A stretch of DNA of 64,000 nt from GCA-2709075 sp038146865 (GCA_038146865.1 JAYQSL010000003.1:15429-79428), one strand, 5' to 3'; positions 1-9,081 are shown, numbered from the stretch's first letter. Made by a program: numbers and translations. Notes: generated by a model from the letters alone, not told the origin.

Positions 1-242
1 CCATCATCGTATAATAAACTCTTAATTTTCCTAAGCAAATCGAGGTCTTCTGGTCTATAATACCGCCGTCCGCCCCCACGCTTAAGCGGCTTGATCGAAC
101 TAAATTTTGCCTCCCAAAATCTCAAAACATGGGTTGGGACCTGCAGCTCTTTTGAAACCTCGCTGATCGTTCGAAACGCAAATGCCGATTTTCCTAAGCT
201 CATTCCTTCATCAGCTTCTATGGTGCGCATCTTAGAAGTCAT
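1..242 (-). CDS. MerR-family transcriptional regulator, N-terminal part (cut by window edge)
   Basis: Reading down from an ATG at 242 gives about 80 codons that run off the window edge without a stop. The visible part is a MerR-type winged helix-turn-helix: a segment FRTISEVSKELQVPTHVLRF at about residues 24-43, then FWEAKF and the RRYYRPEDLDLL wing motif. Family members bind promoter DNA as dimers. In alphaproteobacteria this MerR gene usually follows ihfA, as here: its ATG overlaps the ihfA stop in an ATGA, so translation is probably coupled. The effector domain lies outside the window, so the signal sensed cannot be named. Confidence 0.85.
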   Translation of the reverse strand, partial: MTSKMRTIEADEGMSLGKSAFAFRTISEVSKELQVPTHVLRFWEAKFSSIKPLKRGGGRRYYRPEDLDLLRKIKSLLYDD

Positions 243-541
243 GAACCGTTAAAGCTGTTCATTCGTTGCTTCAATATATTGGAGGCCCTGAAGACAAGAA
301 CCTTGCGAGCGGTAATAGGAGCTTCTTCTCCAGTTTTTGGATTACGTCCTATCCGCTCATTTTTTTGACGTACCCCGAAGCTGCCAAATGAGGAAATCTT
401 CACTCCCTCTCCCATCACAAGAGCTTCGGAGATCTCATAGAGAACTTCGTCTACAAATTCGGAAGACTCTAGACGAGACAGACCAATTTGCTGATAAACA
501 GCTTCACTCAAGTGAGCCCTGGTAACTGTTTCTTTCGCCAT
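239..541 (-). CDS. ihfA: Integration host factor subunit alpha
   Basis: A 100-residue protein of the HU/IHF family, the usual length for IHF alpha. It pairs with IHF beta to bend DNA in the nucleoid, in transcription and in recombination. The DNA-binding arm signature is visible at about residues 47-66 (ISSFGSFGVRQKNERIGRNP), followed by the beta-arm segment ITARKVLVFRAS. The alpha identity, rather than HU or IHF beta, rests on the start MAKETVTRAHLSEAVY and on synteny with fabH-plsX upstream and a MerR gene downstream. The stop overlaps the next ATG by four bases. Confidence 0.95.
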   Translation of the reverse strand: MAKETVTRAHLSEAVYQQIGLSRLESSEFVDEVLYEISEALVMGEGVKISSFGSFGVRQKNERIGRNPKTGEEAPITARKVLVFRASNILKQRMNSFNGS

Positions 542-631
542 AACACCTCCCTCGAAAAAAGGTACAGGAAACTGCAGGTTTCAGTCAACAAAAACGGGGC
601 GACCTCGATAAACCCGATGATATTGAACCCC

Positions 632-1597
632 TTACCAGCGGACTAGCGATGCACCCCAGGTGAACCCCCCACCCATTGCCTCCAGGGCAAGTAAATCTCC
701 ACCTTTAATTCGTCCATCACCCACCGCCTCTGTCAGCGCCAAAGGAATTGACGCCGCTGATGTGTTTGCGTGCCTGTCCAAAGTTACGACCACCTTTTCC
801 GAGGGAAGACCAATTTTTTTTGCAGTACTCTCAAGAATGCGTCTATTCGCTTGGTGAGGCACAAGCCAGTCGAGGTCATCTGGCTCTAATTCATTTTCCT
901 TAAGGATGGCTTCTAAGACACTCGACATGTTTGTCACAGCATGCCGAAAAACCTCCTTGCCTTCCATTCTTAGATGCCCGACAGTCATGGTCGATGAAGG
1001 ACCGCCATCCACATGCAATAGGTTTTGATAACGACCATCAGAGCGTATTTGAGTTGATAAGATCCCAGCCAATTCTGATCCCGGGACAGATCTAAGGACA
1101 ACAGCACCAGCTCCATCCCCGAATAAAACACTTGTCCGCCGATCCTCCCAATCTAATATTCTCGAGATGGTCTCCGCTCCTATAACGAGGGCATTATTTG
1201 ATTGTCCGACGCGAATGAAATTATCTGCTACAGTTAAGGCATAAATAAACCCGGTACATACAGCCTGTACATCAAATGCGGCTCCCCTCGTAATTCCCAG
1301 GTCTGCCTGAACCTTCGTTGCCGTTGCAGGAAAGGTTTTATCAGGAGTTGCTGTGGCCAAAACTATTAAGTCAATCTCAGAAGCAAGAACCCCTGCATGG
1401 TTCAAAGCTGCCTTTGCCGCTTTAACTGCCAAATCTGAAGTCAGCTCATTCTTTGCGGCAATTCTCCGTTCAGATATACCTGTTCGTTGTCGGATCCACT
1501 CATCAGAAGTGTCTAAAGTTTCTGATAACTCCTTATTCGTTATAACACGTTCAGGGAGATAGGCTCCGCACCCTGCCAATTTAGATTTGAACGGCAT
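632..1597 (-). CDS. fabH: 3-oxoacyl-[acyl-carrier-protein] synthase III
   Basis: FabH condenses acetyl-CoA (or another acyl-CoA) with malonyl-ACP to begin type II fatty-acid synthesis in the cytoplasm. The catalytic triad is visible: Cys in QAVCTGF (about residue 114), His in PHQANRRI and Asn in HANTSAAS. The chain ends with the glycine-rich GGGFTWGASLVRW. Two starts are possible: a TTG at 1612 that overlaps the plsX stop, or the ATG at 1597. The ATG is preferred because it places the first residue a few positions before the GCGAYLPE motif, as in the family. Neither has a clear Shine-Dalgarno. The gene is probably translated from the plsX-fabH mRNA. Confidence 0.95.
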   Translation of the reverse strand: MPFKSKLAGCGAYLPERVITNKELSETLDTSDEWIRQRTGISERRIAAKNELTSDLAVKAAKAALNHAGVLASEIDLIVLATATPDKTFPATATKVQADLGITRGAAFDVQAVCTGFIYALTVADNFIRVGQSNNALVIGAETISRILDWEDRRTSVLFGDGAGAVVLRSVPGSELAGILSTQIRSDGRYQNLLHVDGGPSSTMTVGHLRMEGKEVFRHAVTNMSSVLEAILKENELEPDDLDWLVPHQANRRILESTAKKIGLPSEKVVVTLDRHANTSAASIPLALTEAVGDGRIKGGDLLALEAMGGGFTWGASLVRW

Positions 1598-1608
1598 AGA
1601 CTGAGGGC

Positions 1609-2643
1609 TCAATTTGTTTTCTGCCCTTTCCGCTCGACATAACCGTCTAATTCTTCGGTTATGATATCATTTAAGCCGTTCTTTACCATGTCAACACTAA
1701 CCCCGATGGCATTGGAAAATCCAAAGTCATCAGTAGATCCATGACTTTTTACGACTATTCCGTTTAACCCGAGAAATGTAGCACCATTATAGATTCGTGG
1801 ATCAATCCTCGCCTTTAAACGCTTAAATGCATTTCTAGCTAAAAGTCCTACCAGCTTTGATCCTCCCGAACTTTTAAAAGCTTCACGCAGGTATTCAGTA
1901 TATAATTGTACCGTCCCTTCAATAGCCTTCAACATCAGATTTCCGGTGAAGCCATCGATTACGAAAACATCTACTGTTCCGGCTCCAACGTCATCTCCCT
2001 CAACAAAACCACGAAAGTCAAATGGAAAATCCGAGTCGCGAAAAAGAACTGCGGCCTGCTTGACCACATCGCCGCCCTTTATTTCCTCTTCTCCAACATT
2101 CAAGAGGCCTACAGTGGGGATTTTAATTCCCAAAAGGGACTTAACATAAGCCGCACCCAATACACCAAACTGAAGAAGGTTATTGGCGTTACATTCTATA
2201 TTTGCCCCCAAATCCAACATCGCACTCTGCCCTTTTTGAGTAGGGCATAGAGCACAAATCGCTGGCCGATCAATCCCGGGCAACATCCTTAATGTCAATT
2301 TAGACATAGCCATTAGGGCCCCGGTATTGCCCGCCGAGACAACACATTGAGCTTCTCCGTCTTTAACCGCATTAATTGCCAACTGCATGCTAGATTTTCG
2401 CCCTTGCCTAATGGCAATCGATGGTTTGTCGTCTCCCGACACGAATTCTTCAGTGTGAACTACGTTCGACACAGCCTGAAGCTTGGGGTGTTCATCGAGC
2501 AAAGGACCTATCTTGCTCTGGTCTCCAAAGATTAAAAAAGTTGCTTCTGGATACCTTTTTCCAGCAAGCGCGGCGCCGTTTATGACAATATCAGGGGCCC
2601 TGTCACCACCCATTGCGTCTAGAGCTATAGTAATATTCCTCAT
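1609..2643 (-). CDS. plsX: Phosphate acyltransferase PlsX
   Basis: PlsX converts acyl-ACP to acyl-phosphate, the donor used by PlsY in the first step of phosphatidic-acid synthesis. It is a peripheral membrane enzyme. The 344 residues match the family length, with the N-terminal IALDAMGGDRAPD motif, SAGNTGALMA at about 105-114 and the C-terminal GLNGIVVKSHG segment. The gene lies between rpmF (43 bp upstream) and fabH (overlapping), the standard rpmF-plsX-fabH arrangement that links phospholipid and fatty-acid initiation. The ATG at 2643 is the only sensible start. Confidence 0.96.
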   Translation of the reverse strand: MRNITIALDAMGGDRAPDIVINGAALAGKRYPEATFLIFGDQSKIGPLLDEHPKLQAVSNVVHTEEFVSGDDKPSIAIRQGRKSSMQLAINAVKDGEAQCVVSAGNTGALMAMSKLTLRMLPGIDRPAICALCPTQKGQSAMLDLGANIECNANNLLQFGVLGAAYVKSLLGIKIPTVGLLNVGEEEIKGGDVVKQAAVLFRDSDFPFDFRGFVEGDDVGAGTVDVFVIDGFTGNLMLKAIEGTVQLYTEYLREAFKSSGGSKLVGLLARNAFKRLKARIDPRIYNGATFLGLNGIVVKSHGSTDDFGFSNAIGVSVDMVKNGLNDIITEELDGYVERKGQKTN

Positions 2644-2686
2644 CGGATCGAAGCCCTAAATTCAGCCTTAGAGAGGCAGAACTTTT

Positions 2687-2869
2687 TCAGACTTCCTTCG
2701 CTTCTGCCACCGATCGGTCGTCGTACTGCCCACATGCATCACAAACATGGTGAGGGCGTTTTAACTCCCCACAGTTTGGGCACTCGATTACTCCAGAAGC
2801 ACTGAGCGCGTGATGCGCCCTTCTCATGTTCCGCTTGGATTTTGATGTTTTCTTCTTAGGTACAGCCAT
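2687..2869 (-). CDS. rpmF: 50S ribosomal protein L32
   Basis: A 60-residue basic protein starting MAVPKKKTSKSKRNMRRAHH, typical of L32 in the large ribosomal subunit. It keeps all four cysteines of the zinc-binding form: CPNC at about 35-38 and CDAC at about 48-51. It is transcribed with plsX and fabH downstream. The DUF177 gene sits about 100 bp upstream, as in most alphaproteobacteria. Nothing unusual is seen. Confidence 0.97.
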   Translation of the reverse strand: MAVPKKKTSKSKRNMRRAHHALSASGVIECPNCGELKRPHHVCDACGQYDDRSVAEAKEV

Positions 2870-2971
2870 TATTTAACTTTCGTTTTACAGCACCTGCTGG
2901 GCACGGTGGTTCTTTAACCAAAATAGCCTGAAAGAGCAAGCCAATAACAAAAATCTATGAAGTTTCTCGAT

Positions 2972-3547
2972 CTAGTGTTTTTTTAATTTATCTAGTAATG
3001 CAAAAGGATTCTTCATATTTGGAGCTTTATTCGCCCAATATTCTTCTTCATTAGTGAGGTTTATTCCTGTCAAGTTGTGACCTACCTCCCCCAAATTTCC
3101 TCCGACCTTTCTCGGATAGGGATCTATTGCTAGAGCTAGCTCAACCGCCATAATTTCTCCAATATCGCAAGTCTGCCCCGAGTAATATTCAAAGTCAGGA
3201 CCGTCCAGCCCCCCTAAAAACCCTGCATCATTAGGCACTAGCAGCAGATCTATTTCTTTTTCGATACTAGCCGTTATCCTATCGAGTGACAAAACGCAAT
3301 TCTGAATGACTTTTGCGAGAATTCTGCCCTTTAATTGTAGGCTTTGGGGCAAATCTCCGATACCGAGTTCCGCTCGAAAAGAGAAGTCATCAATAGAGAG
3401 AAGTTCAAACCTTTTGGCCAAAATATTCCTCTGTCCTTGCTCAAGGTCGATCTCAATCTCTTGAGTCCTTTTAGCTCCAGTCAACAAAGGAACCAATGAA
3501 ACCTCAAAAATTGGTTCATTCTTTTCATTATTAGGATCCCGCGACAA
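2972..3547 (-). CDS. DUF177 / YceD family protein
   Basis: The 191-residue protein belongs to the YceD/DUF177 family, whose E. coli and plant members are linked to 23S rRNA accumulation. Supporting features are a central CVLSLDRI motif and the conserved acidic segment GEIMAVELALAIDPYPR near residue 150. The expected C-terminal NPFALLDKLKK is present. The gene lies just upstream of rpmF, the near-universal partner. The first possible start is a TTG two bases after the stop of the preceding chaperone gene (TAAGCTTG), so a non-ATG start with coupled translation is likely. The exact N-terminus is uncertain. Confidence 0.85.
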   Translation of the reverse strand: MSRDPNNEKNEPIFEVSLVPLLTGAKRTQEIEIDLEQGQRNILAKRFELLSIDDFSFRAELGIGDLPQSLQLKGRILAKVIQNCVLSLDRITASIEKEIDLLLVPNDAGFLGGLDGPDFEYYSGQTCDIGEIMAVELALAIDPYPRKVGGNLGEVGHNLTGINLTNEEEYWANKAPNMKNPFALLDKLKKH

Positions 3548-3550
3548 AGC

Positions 3551-4072
3551 TTAATTCTCGAAAAGGTCATTTGTCGAAAATAGCTCGGCATTTTCCAGAT
3601 TAGAAAGGTGAGCAACCTGCCTTTTTAAATATTTCGTTAGCTTGATAGCATTGGGAGCCTTGATTTCTTGCCCCCTAAAAACATTCCTTAAAATTGCTTC
3701 ACTCAGCTCTTTCTCGTTATCTAAGCCACCTTCGAATGCTGCTATCCTTCCATAAAAAGCTTTCGCCATTGCTTTCACCTTTCGGCCGACCCCAAGATCA
3801 CCTATCCCCATCTCTCTCAAAGCATGATCTAAATCTCTAAACATATGATCAAACAACGCCTGGGAGAGACCGTCGTCCCTGCTATCATCCTGCTTTAATC
3901 GATGTAGAATAATAAAAACATGTAGAGCGATCATTTCAAATCTTCCATCTATACTATCCGGAACATCGTACTTTTCATAAAATATCGGCAATCTGCTTTG
4001 AGCCAAAGCGTTCTTATACAGCCGGCTCGCTCTTTTCAAATTCGTTTTTTTCTCAAGAATTTTTGTAAACAT
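3551..4072 (-). CDS. Ubiquinol-cytochrome c chaperone (CBP3 family)
   Basis: A 173-residue protein of the CBP3/ubiquinol-cytochrome c chaperone family, which in mitochondria supports cytochrome b synthesis and bc1-complex assembly. The conserved core is seen as YEKYDVPDSIDGRFEMIALH at about 34-53, then IILHRLKQ and LFDHMFRDLDHALREMGIGD at about 91-110, with VGRKVKAMAKAFYGR following. Next to DUF177-rpmF this is the normal alphaproteobacterial neighbourhood. It starts at an ATG at 4072 and diverges from the lipoprotein gene at 4237, so a two-way promoter region must lie between 4073 and 4236. No predicted bc1 structural genes occur in the window. Confidence 0.88.
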   Translation of the reverse strand: MFTKILEKKTNLKRASRLYKNALAQSRLPIFYEKYDVPDSIDGRFEMIALHVFIILHRLKQDDSRDDGLSQALFDHMFRDLDHALREMGIGDLGVGRKVKAMAKAFYGRIAAFEGGLDNEKELSEAILRNVFRGQEIKAPNAIKLTKYLKRQVAHLSNLENAELFSTNDLFEN

Positions 4073-4236
4073 TTCTATTTTTTTTTTCAGCTAAGGTTGT
4101 AGGTTTCAGTCCTATTTTTCCAGAGTCACTCTTGAAACCAGCAGAGACTTATACCCTTAACACCATCTATAATGTTCGTTGAAATTATTGTATCACTCAA
4201 AACTTTTAAGAGACACCTCCAAACAGGAAGGCCTAA

Positions 4237-4689
4237 ATGTTGCTAAAAAGGATCCTTGTAGCGTTTTTTGCCCTCTCACTAACGGGTTGCGAAACGAAAG
4301 TTATACAACATGGTTTAGTACCCAATAATGATGAGCTAGCCCTGATAAAACCAGGCCTTCATAAGCGCAGTGATGTAAGAGTGATCTTAGGTCCGCCATC
4401 AACCATTGCCCAATTTGAGCCTAAGTCGTGGTATTACGTTGGAAGCCAAGTTCAAAAAGAGCCTTTTGCAAAATCTAGTTTATTGGCCAGAAAAATAGTT
4501 GAGGTTCGATTTAATTCAGAGGGATACGTGACAACGGTGAAAAGTTTCGACTCGACCAACGAAAAAAAAATCAAACCTGCAGAACGGATAACTGCTACCG
4601 GAGGAAAACAATTAACAATCATTCAACAATTGATTGGAAATGCCGGACGCTTTATTGGCAAGGGCAACGAAGCGCCCAACGAAAATTAA
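4237..4689 (+). CDS. Outer-membrane assembly lipoprotein, OmlA/BamE (SmpA) family
   Basis: A 150-residue predicted lipoprotein. The signal peptide ends in the lipobox LTGC, with Cys at about residue 18 as the lipidated residue. The mature part carries the SmpA/OmlA fold signature: IKPGLHKRSDVRVILGPPST at about 43-62, then WYYVG and VEVRFNSEGYV. BamE homologues support the BAM complex that inserts outer-membrane beta-barrels. Divergence from the bc1 chaperone gene is the usual alphaproteobacterial setting. The C-terminal third is more polar than in E. coli BamE and of unknown role. A hairpin lies just after the stop. Confidence 0.88.
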   Translation: MLLKRILVAFFALSLTGCETKVIQHGLVPNNDELALIKPGLHKRSDVRVILGPPSTIAQFEPKSWYYVGSQVQKEPFAKSSLLARKIVEVRFNSEGYVTTVKSFDSTNEKKIKPAERITATGGKQLTIIQQLIGNAGRFIGKGNEAPNEN

Positions 4690-4696
4690 TTAAAAG

Positions 4697-4720
4697 GGAC
4701 CCGCCAGAATTAGCGGGTCC
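4697..4720. terminator. Rho-independent terminator between convergent omlA and hppA
   Basis: Perfect 8-bp stem GGACCCGC / GCGGGTCC with an 8-base loop. Read on the minus strand it is followed by TTTTAATTAATTTT, so it should terminate hppA well. Read on the plus strand the T-tract is poor, so its effect on the lipoprotein gene is less certain. Confidence 0.8.
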
Positions 4721-4733
4721 ACATATTAGCAAG

Positions 4734-6824
4734 CTACGCAACTATCGCGAGAAGAAGAATGGCGACAATGTTGATGATCTTAATCATCGGGTTCACAGCG
4801 GGTCCCGCAGTATCCTTATAAGGATCACCAACGGTGTCACCCGTTACCGCTGCATGATGAGCTTCTGATCCTTTACCACCGTGATTGCCATCCTCAATGT
4901 ATTTTTTTGCATTATCCCAGGCTCCTCCCCCTGAAGTCATAGAAATTGCGACAAAAAGACCCGTTACGATTGTACCTAGTAACAAAGCGCCTAATGCCGT
5001 TAGTGCTTGAGCCTGACCCGCGACCCAATAGATCACGTAATATACAACAACCGGGGCCAAAACAGGTAATAAAGAGGGAACAATCATCTCCCTTATCGCC
5101 GCTTTTGTAAGCAAATCGACGGCTCGTCCATACTCCGGCTTAGCGGTCCCTTCCATAATTCCAGGGATTTCCTTGAATTGCCGTCTTACCTCTAAAACGA
5201 CGGCACCCGCTGCTCGCCCAACGGCCTGCATGCCAAGTGCCCCAAAGAGATAGGGAAGCATACCCCCAATAAATAAACCAATGACCACAAAAGGGTTTTG
5301 AAGCTCAAATTTAACCGATGCTGCCAGCTCGGGAAAATAATGTTTCATATCAGTCGTGTAGGCTGCAAAAAGAACTAGTGCCGCCAATCCCGCTGAACCA
5401 ATTGCATATCCCTTGGTCACTGCTTTGGTAGTATTCCCAACTGCATCCAGAGCGTCCGTGTGGTTCCTTACCTCTTCGGGCAACTCAGCCATCTCTGCTA
5501 TACCACCTGCATTATCAGTAACTGGTCCGTAAGCATCGAGAGCAACAATTACCCCTCCCAATGCCAACATCGTTGTTGCTGCCAAGCCAATCCCATACAT
5601 GCCTGCCGAGAAATATGCTGCGATAATTCCGGCGCAAATTACTAAAACGGGTAAAGCTGTGGCTTCCATGGATATTGCGAGTCCTTGGATAACATTTGTT
5701 CCATGACCTGTTTCCGAAGCCTTGGCCACAATCTTAACTGGTCGGTGATCTGTTCCCGTGTAGTACTCGGTAATCCAAACCAAAAGGCCAGTTACGACCA
5801 AACCGATGAGAGCACAATAAAAAAGATGACGAGATTCAAATTTACCGATCTCAGTGGTTAATCCCCCGAACAACCACCAAATCGCGATCCCAATCAAAAT
5901 TGCTGAGGCCACCATACTTACGATCAGCCCCTTATACAGGGCTCCCATAATATTGTTTGAGGCACCTAAACGAACGAAAAAAAATCCGAAAATGGAGCCC
6001 AAAATGCTTACACCACCAATCACCAAAGGTAGTCCCAAGAGGAGTTCTTGGCTCGGACCACTAAAGAAAATCGCCGCTAAAAGCATAGTGGCAACCATTG
6101 TCACTGCATATGTCTCGAAAAGATCCGCAGCCATACCAGCGCAGTCTCCAACATTATCGCCTACATTATCAGCTATGACAGCAGCATTTCGGGGATCATC
6201 TTCAGGTATCCCTGCTTCAATCTTTCCAACAAGATCCGCTCCAACGTCTGCCCCTTTGGTAAAAATTCCACCACCAAGACGGGCAAAGATTGATATCAAC
6301 GAAGCCCCAAAACCAAGAGCAACTAGAGCCTCAAGGATATTTCTCAAGCCCGCCTCATCTCCGGGGTTAAAAACTCCTCGTAGGAACAAATAGTACCCGG
6401 CAACGCCCAGTAGACCTAAACCAACTACTAAAATCCCAGTAACAGCACCTGACTGAAAGGCCACCGCGAGTGCCGGCTTTAGACCACCGGTTCTAGCTGC
6501 ATTTGTAGTTCTGACATTTGCACGCACAGACACGTGCATACCGATGTATCCAGTAACACCCGACAGAATTGCTCCGACGAAATACCCGACTGCCACATAC
6601 CAGTTAAGCGTTAAGCCAAGGATTATACCAATAACAACCCCAGCCAGTGCGATTGTACTGTATTGACGATTTAGATAAGCGCTCGCCCCCTCTTGAACGG
6701 CCAATGCAATCTCTTGCATGCGTTCCGTTCCAGGCTCGGTAGCCAAAACCGCCCTTATTGCATAGGCACCATAGGCTAGGGCCAGCAGCCCGCAAACTAT
6801 CACTATCCAGTACATATCAGCCAT
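4734..6824 (-). CDS. hppA: Proton-pumping inorganic pyrophosphatase (K+-independent type)
   Basis: An integral membrane pyrophosphatase of 696 residues with about 16 hydrophobic segments. It couples PPi hydrolysis to proton export across the inner membrane. The PPi/Mg site motifs are present: DVGADLVGKIE at about 190-205 and DNVGDNVGDCAGMAADL shortly after, plus the C-terminal DTVGDPYKDTAGPAVNP. The motif GNTTKAVTKG at about 465 has Lys where K+-dependent enzymes have Ala (GNTTAA), which marks the K+-independent H+-pumping group. It is a single gene with its own upstream region (6825-7076), convergent with omlA. Such pumps are common in marine alphaproteobacteria as an energy-saving device. 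Confidence 0.97.
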   Translation of the reverse strand: MADMYWIVIVCGLLALAYGAYAIRAVLATEPGTERMQEIALAVQEGASAYLNRQYSTIALAGVVIGIILGLTLNWYVAVGYFVGAILSGVTGYIGMHVSVRANVRTTNAARTGGLKPALAVAFQSGAVTGILVVGLGLLGVAGYYLFLRGVFNPGDEAGLRNILEALVALGFGASLISIFARLGGGIFTKGADVGADLVGKIEAGIPEDDPRNAAVIADNVGDNVGDCAGMAADLFETYAVTMVATMLLAAIFFSGPSQELLLGLPLVIGGVSILGSIFGFFFVRLGASNNIMGALYKGLIVSMVASAILIGIAIWWLFGGLTTEIGKFESRHLFYCALIGLVVTGLLVWITEYYTGTDHRPVKIVAKASETGHGTNVIQGLAISMEATALPVLVICAGIIAAYFSAGMYGIGLAATTMLALGGVIVALDAYGPVTDNAGGIAEMAELPEEVRNHTDALDAVGNTTKAVTKGYAIGSAGLAALVLFAAYTTDMKHYFPELAASVKFELQNPFVVIGLFIGGMLPYLFGALGMQAVGRAAGAVVLEVRRQFKEIPGIMEGTAKPEYGRAVDLLTKAAIREMIVPSLLPVLAPVVVYYVIYWVAGQAQALTALGALLLGTIVTGLFVAISMTSGGGAWDNAKKYIEDGNHGGKGSEAHHAAVTGDTVGDPYKDTAGPAVNPMIKIINIVAILLLAIVA

Positions 6825-7076
6825 TTATTTATCCTTATTTATTCCCGGAAAATAAAACGAAACCTTCCATTTTCCGACACAGATCTCCCAAAAAAACGCG
6901 CGGAACATGCCAGATAAGCTGTCTGTAGGCAATACCTCATGATTCATTGGCACTAAAATTTGACTTATCAAAACTTTTCAGGAGAGCCATATTTGAACCT
7001 GCTCCCAATAATCCCTTAATCAACCCACCAATCAATGAGTTGTCAGCCGCTCAGAAAGAAAGCCCAACAAAATGGA

Positions 7077-8063
7077 CTAAAAATGGCGCCAACTGGTATC
7101 TTCTATTTCCATGATACTACCGCCCTCGATAACGCTGACGTAGTGATCTCCTCGATTTGTAACCCGACCAATTTCAGTTAATGCGATACCCTGTTCCTCT
7201 ACCTTACTTTTAACAACCGATGAGTCCTCAGGACTACAACAAAATACAATTTCGTAATCATCGCCTCCAGCAAGAACTAATCTCTTATTTGTTGAATTCG
7301 CCACAATTTCTCTTTTTGCAGAATTCGATATTGGTAGCGCACTGTAATCAACAGAAATAGAGACACCGGAAGCTTTACATATATGCGCTAGATCTCCGAT
7401 CAAACCATCAGAAATATCTATTGAGGCAGTCGCATAATTCCGAAGGATCGGCGCTAATTTCACCCTGGGATTGGGAACAAGATATCGTTGCACTAAGTCC
7501 GGCGAACGCAATTTTGCCTCTCGCACTCCCATTTTTTTTATCAGAGTAAGACCAATAGCAGAGTCCCCTATCGTGCCAGTGACAAATACGCTTTGACCTG
7601 GCTCTGCACCGGAACGACGAACAATTCTATCGGAAACAGCCTCGCCTACAGCTGTAAGCGATAGAGAGAGGGGACCGCTTGTACCTGTTGTATCCCCGCC
7701 GAACAGTGAAATACCAAATTCTTTCTGATCTTCGCGAAGACCTTTAGAAAATTCCGCAACCCAACTTTCATCAGTATCTGCGGGCATACTAAGCGATAAG
7801 AAATAACCTAAAGGCTTCGCACCCGATGCCGCCAGGTCGGAAAGACTGACCCTTACAAGTTTTTTTGCCAATGTTCGCGGAGGATCTTCAGAAAAAAAGT
7901 GAACCCCGCCGACTAAGGTATCTAAACTAACGACCGGAACCTTTCCTGCGCTTACTTCAAAGAAAGCAACGTCATCGGTAAGATTAGCTGCACCGGGCGC
8001 GCTTTTACTCAAAGGAGCAAAATATTTATTTATTAAACCGAATTCGCCTTCAATCAGAGCCAT
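7077..8063 (-). CDS. thiL: Thiamine-monophosphate kinase
   Basis: ThiL phosphorylates thiamine monophosphate to thiamine diphosphate with ATP in the cytoplasm. The 328-residue chain shows the PurM-like ATP-binding motifs LTDDVAFF at about 28, GGDTTGTSGP at about 121, ASIDISDGLIGDLAHI at about 210 and GGDDYEIVF at about 265. The start overlaps the end of nusB by 14 bp, the common nusB-thiL pairing, so the two are probably co-translated. No thiamine biosynthesis genes or TPP riboswitch are visible nearby. Confidence 0.95.
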   Translation of the reverse strand: MALIEGEFGLINKYFAPLSKSAPGAANLTDDVAFFEVSAGKVPVVSLDTLVGGVHFFSEDPPRTLAKKLVRVSLSDLAASGAKPLGYFLSLSMPADTDESWVAEFSKGLREDQKEFGISLFGGDTTGTSGPLSLSLTAVGEAVSDRIVRRSGAEPGQSVFVTGTIGDSAIGLTLIKKMGVREAKLRSPDLVQRYLVPNPRVKLAPILRNYATASIDISDGLIGDLAHICKASGVSISVDYSALPISNSAKREIVANSTNKRLVLAGGDDYEIVFCCSPEDSSVVKSKVEEQGIALTEIGRVTNRGDHYVSVIEGGSIMEIEDTSWRHF

Positions 8064-8578
8064 TCGGATTTTCTTGTCTTTCTAGTTCACCTGGTCTTAG
8101 GCGTCGCGCAACCTTATCTAGGAGCCCATTTACAAAACTCGGTTCTTTCCCCGAGAAAAACGCATCTGCTATCCTAACATATTCTTTGATAACTGATCGA
8201 GCCGATACCTGATAACGATGGCCAAGCTCGTAAGAGGCGGTCCGCAGTATTGAACGCAAGATAAGCTCCAGCTCTTCAACCGACCTTTTTGAAGTGATGA
8301 ACAGATTTAACCTCTCATCAATTTGCGCTAAATTGCTAGTAACACCCTGAACGAGTTCGACAAAAAGAGTTCTGTTTGCTTTAGCGCCATCGGCCACTTC
8401 AACATCTTGTCCGTCAATCCTGTGTTGACTGTATTCCTCGATAACACCTATTTGCTGGGTCACCTGTAACTTCTATTTGGTATAGTGCCTGAACAGCGGC
8501 CAAACGAGCTGCATGACGTCGCCGTACACCCCGATGCAGTGATCCTGCTCTTGACCTCGCCTGAGGCGCCTCAATCAT
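8050..8578 (-). CDS. nusB: Transcription antitermination protein NusB (one-base frameshift)
   Basis: NusB binds boxA RNA with S10 in rRNA antitermination. Two frames must be joined to give a full protein. The first begins at an ATG at 8578 that overlaps the ribH stop (ATGA) and encodes the family N-terminus RRRHAARLAAVQALYQIEVTG. The second, open from about 8463, encodes the remainder (IEEYSQHRI, LRSILRTASYEL, VIKEYVRIADAFF, FVNGLLDKVARRLR). The frames join if one G is removed from GGG at 8457-8459 (plus strand), giving about 175 residues, the normal size. A gene this conserved and embedded in a rib-nusB-thiL operon is unlikely to be dead, so a base-call error is favoured. Confidence 0.85.
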
Positions 8579-9039
8579 TTAGGGATCAAACCCAGCTCTT
8601 TTTTGAGAGCAATCATCCTAAGGCAGGTCCTCGCGGCATGGCCACCGCGATCCTCCCCGTCTCTCCTTGCTCTAGCCAAGGCTTGGTCTCGATTTTCTAC
8701 CGTCAAAATTCCATAACCGATGGCGGCCGAATATTTCAATGCGAGATCTTGTAAACCCCGTGCACTCTCTCCGCATACATAATCGTAATGGGTAGTCTGA
8801 CCTCTTACCACGCATCCGAGGCCTATGAATCCGTCGTATGCTTTGGCACTGCTTTCGAGCTTCGATGCCTCCAAAGCGAACCCGATAGCCGCTGGAATTT
8901 CAAACGCCCCGGGGACTTCAAACCTTTCATATCTAGCCCCTGCATCAGATAACTCTTTCAAAACCGAGTCGATCAGATGTTGAGCTATTTCCTCATAGTA
9001 ACGCGACTCCACGATCATAATATGCGGCGTTCCGGCCAT
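8575..9039 (-). CDS. ribH: 6,7-dimethyl-8-ribityllumazine synthase
   Basis: Lumazine synthase joins 3,4-dihydroxy-2-butanone 4-phosphate with the ribitylamino-uracil to give the riboflavin precursor. About 154 residues. Motifs: FEVPGAFEIPAA at about 44-55, GLGCVVRGQTTHYDYV at about 78-93 and LTVENRDQALARA near the C-terminus. The ATG at 9039 is chosen over an in-frame GTG at 9051 because AGGA at 9045-9048 lies five bases before the ATG and would be inside the longer form. It follows ribBA by about 40 bp and its stop overlaps the nusB start. Confidence 0.95.
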   Translation of the reverse strand: MAGTPHIMIVESRYYEEIAQHLIDSVLKELSDAGARYERFEVPGAFEIPAAIGFALEASKLESSAKAYDGFIGLGCVVRGQTTHYDYVCGESARGLQDLALKYSAAIGYGILTVENRDQALARARRDGEDRGGHAARTCLRMIALKKELGLIPK

Positions 9040-9081
9040 CTCTTTCCTCACAACTTTTTACAAGAATCTTTCAAAATTTTT

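Noticed and set aside
5854..6393. 179-codon open frame on the plus strand inside hppA
   Set aside because: It is antisense to conserved membrane helices of the pyrophosphatase and its Pro/Lys/Ser-rich product looks like a reverse-strand shadow.
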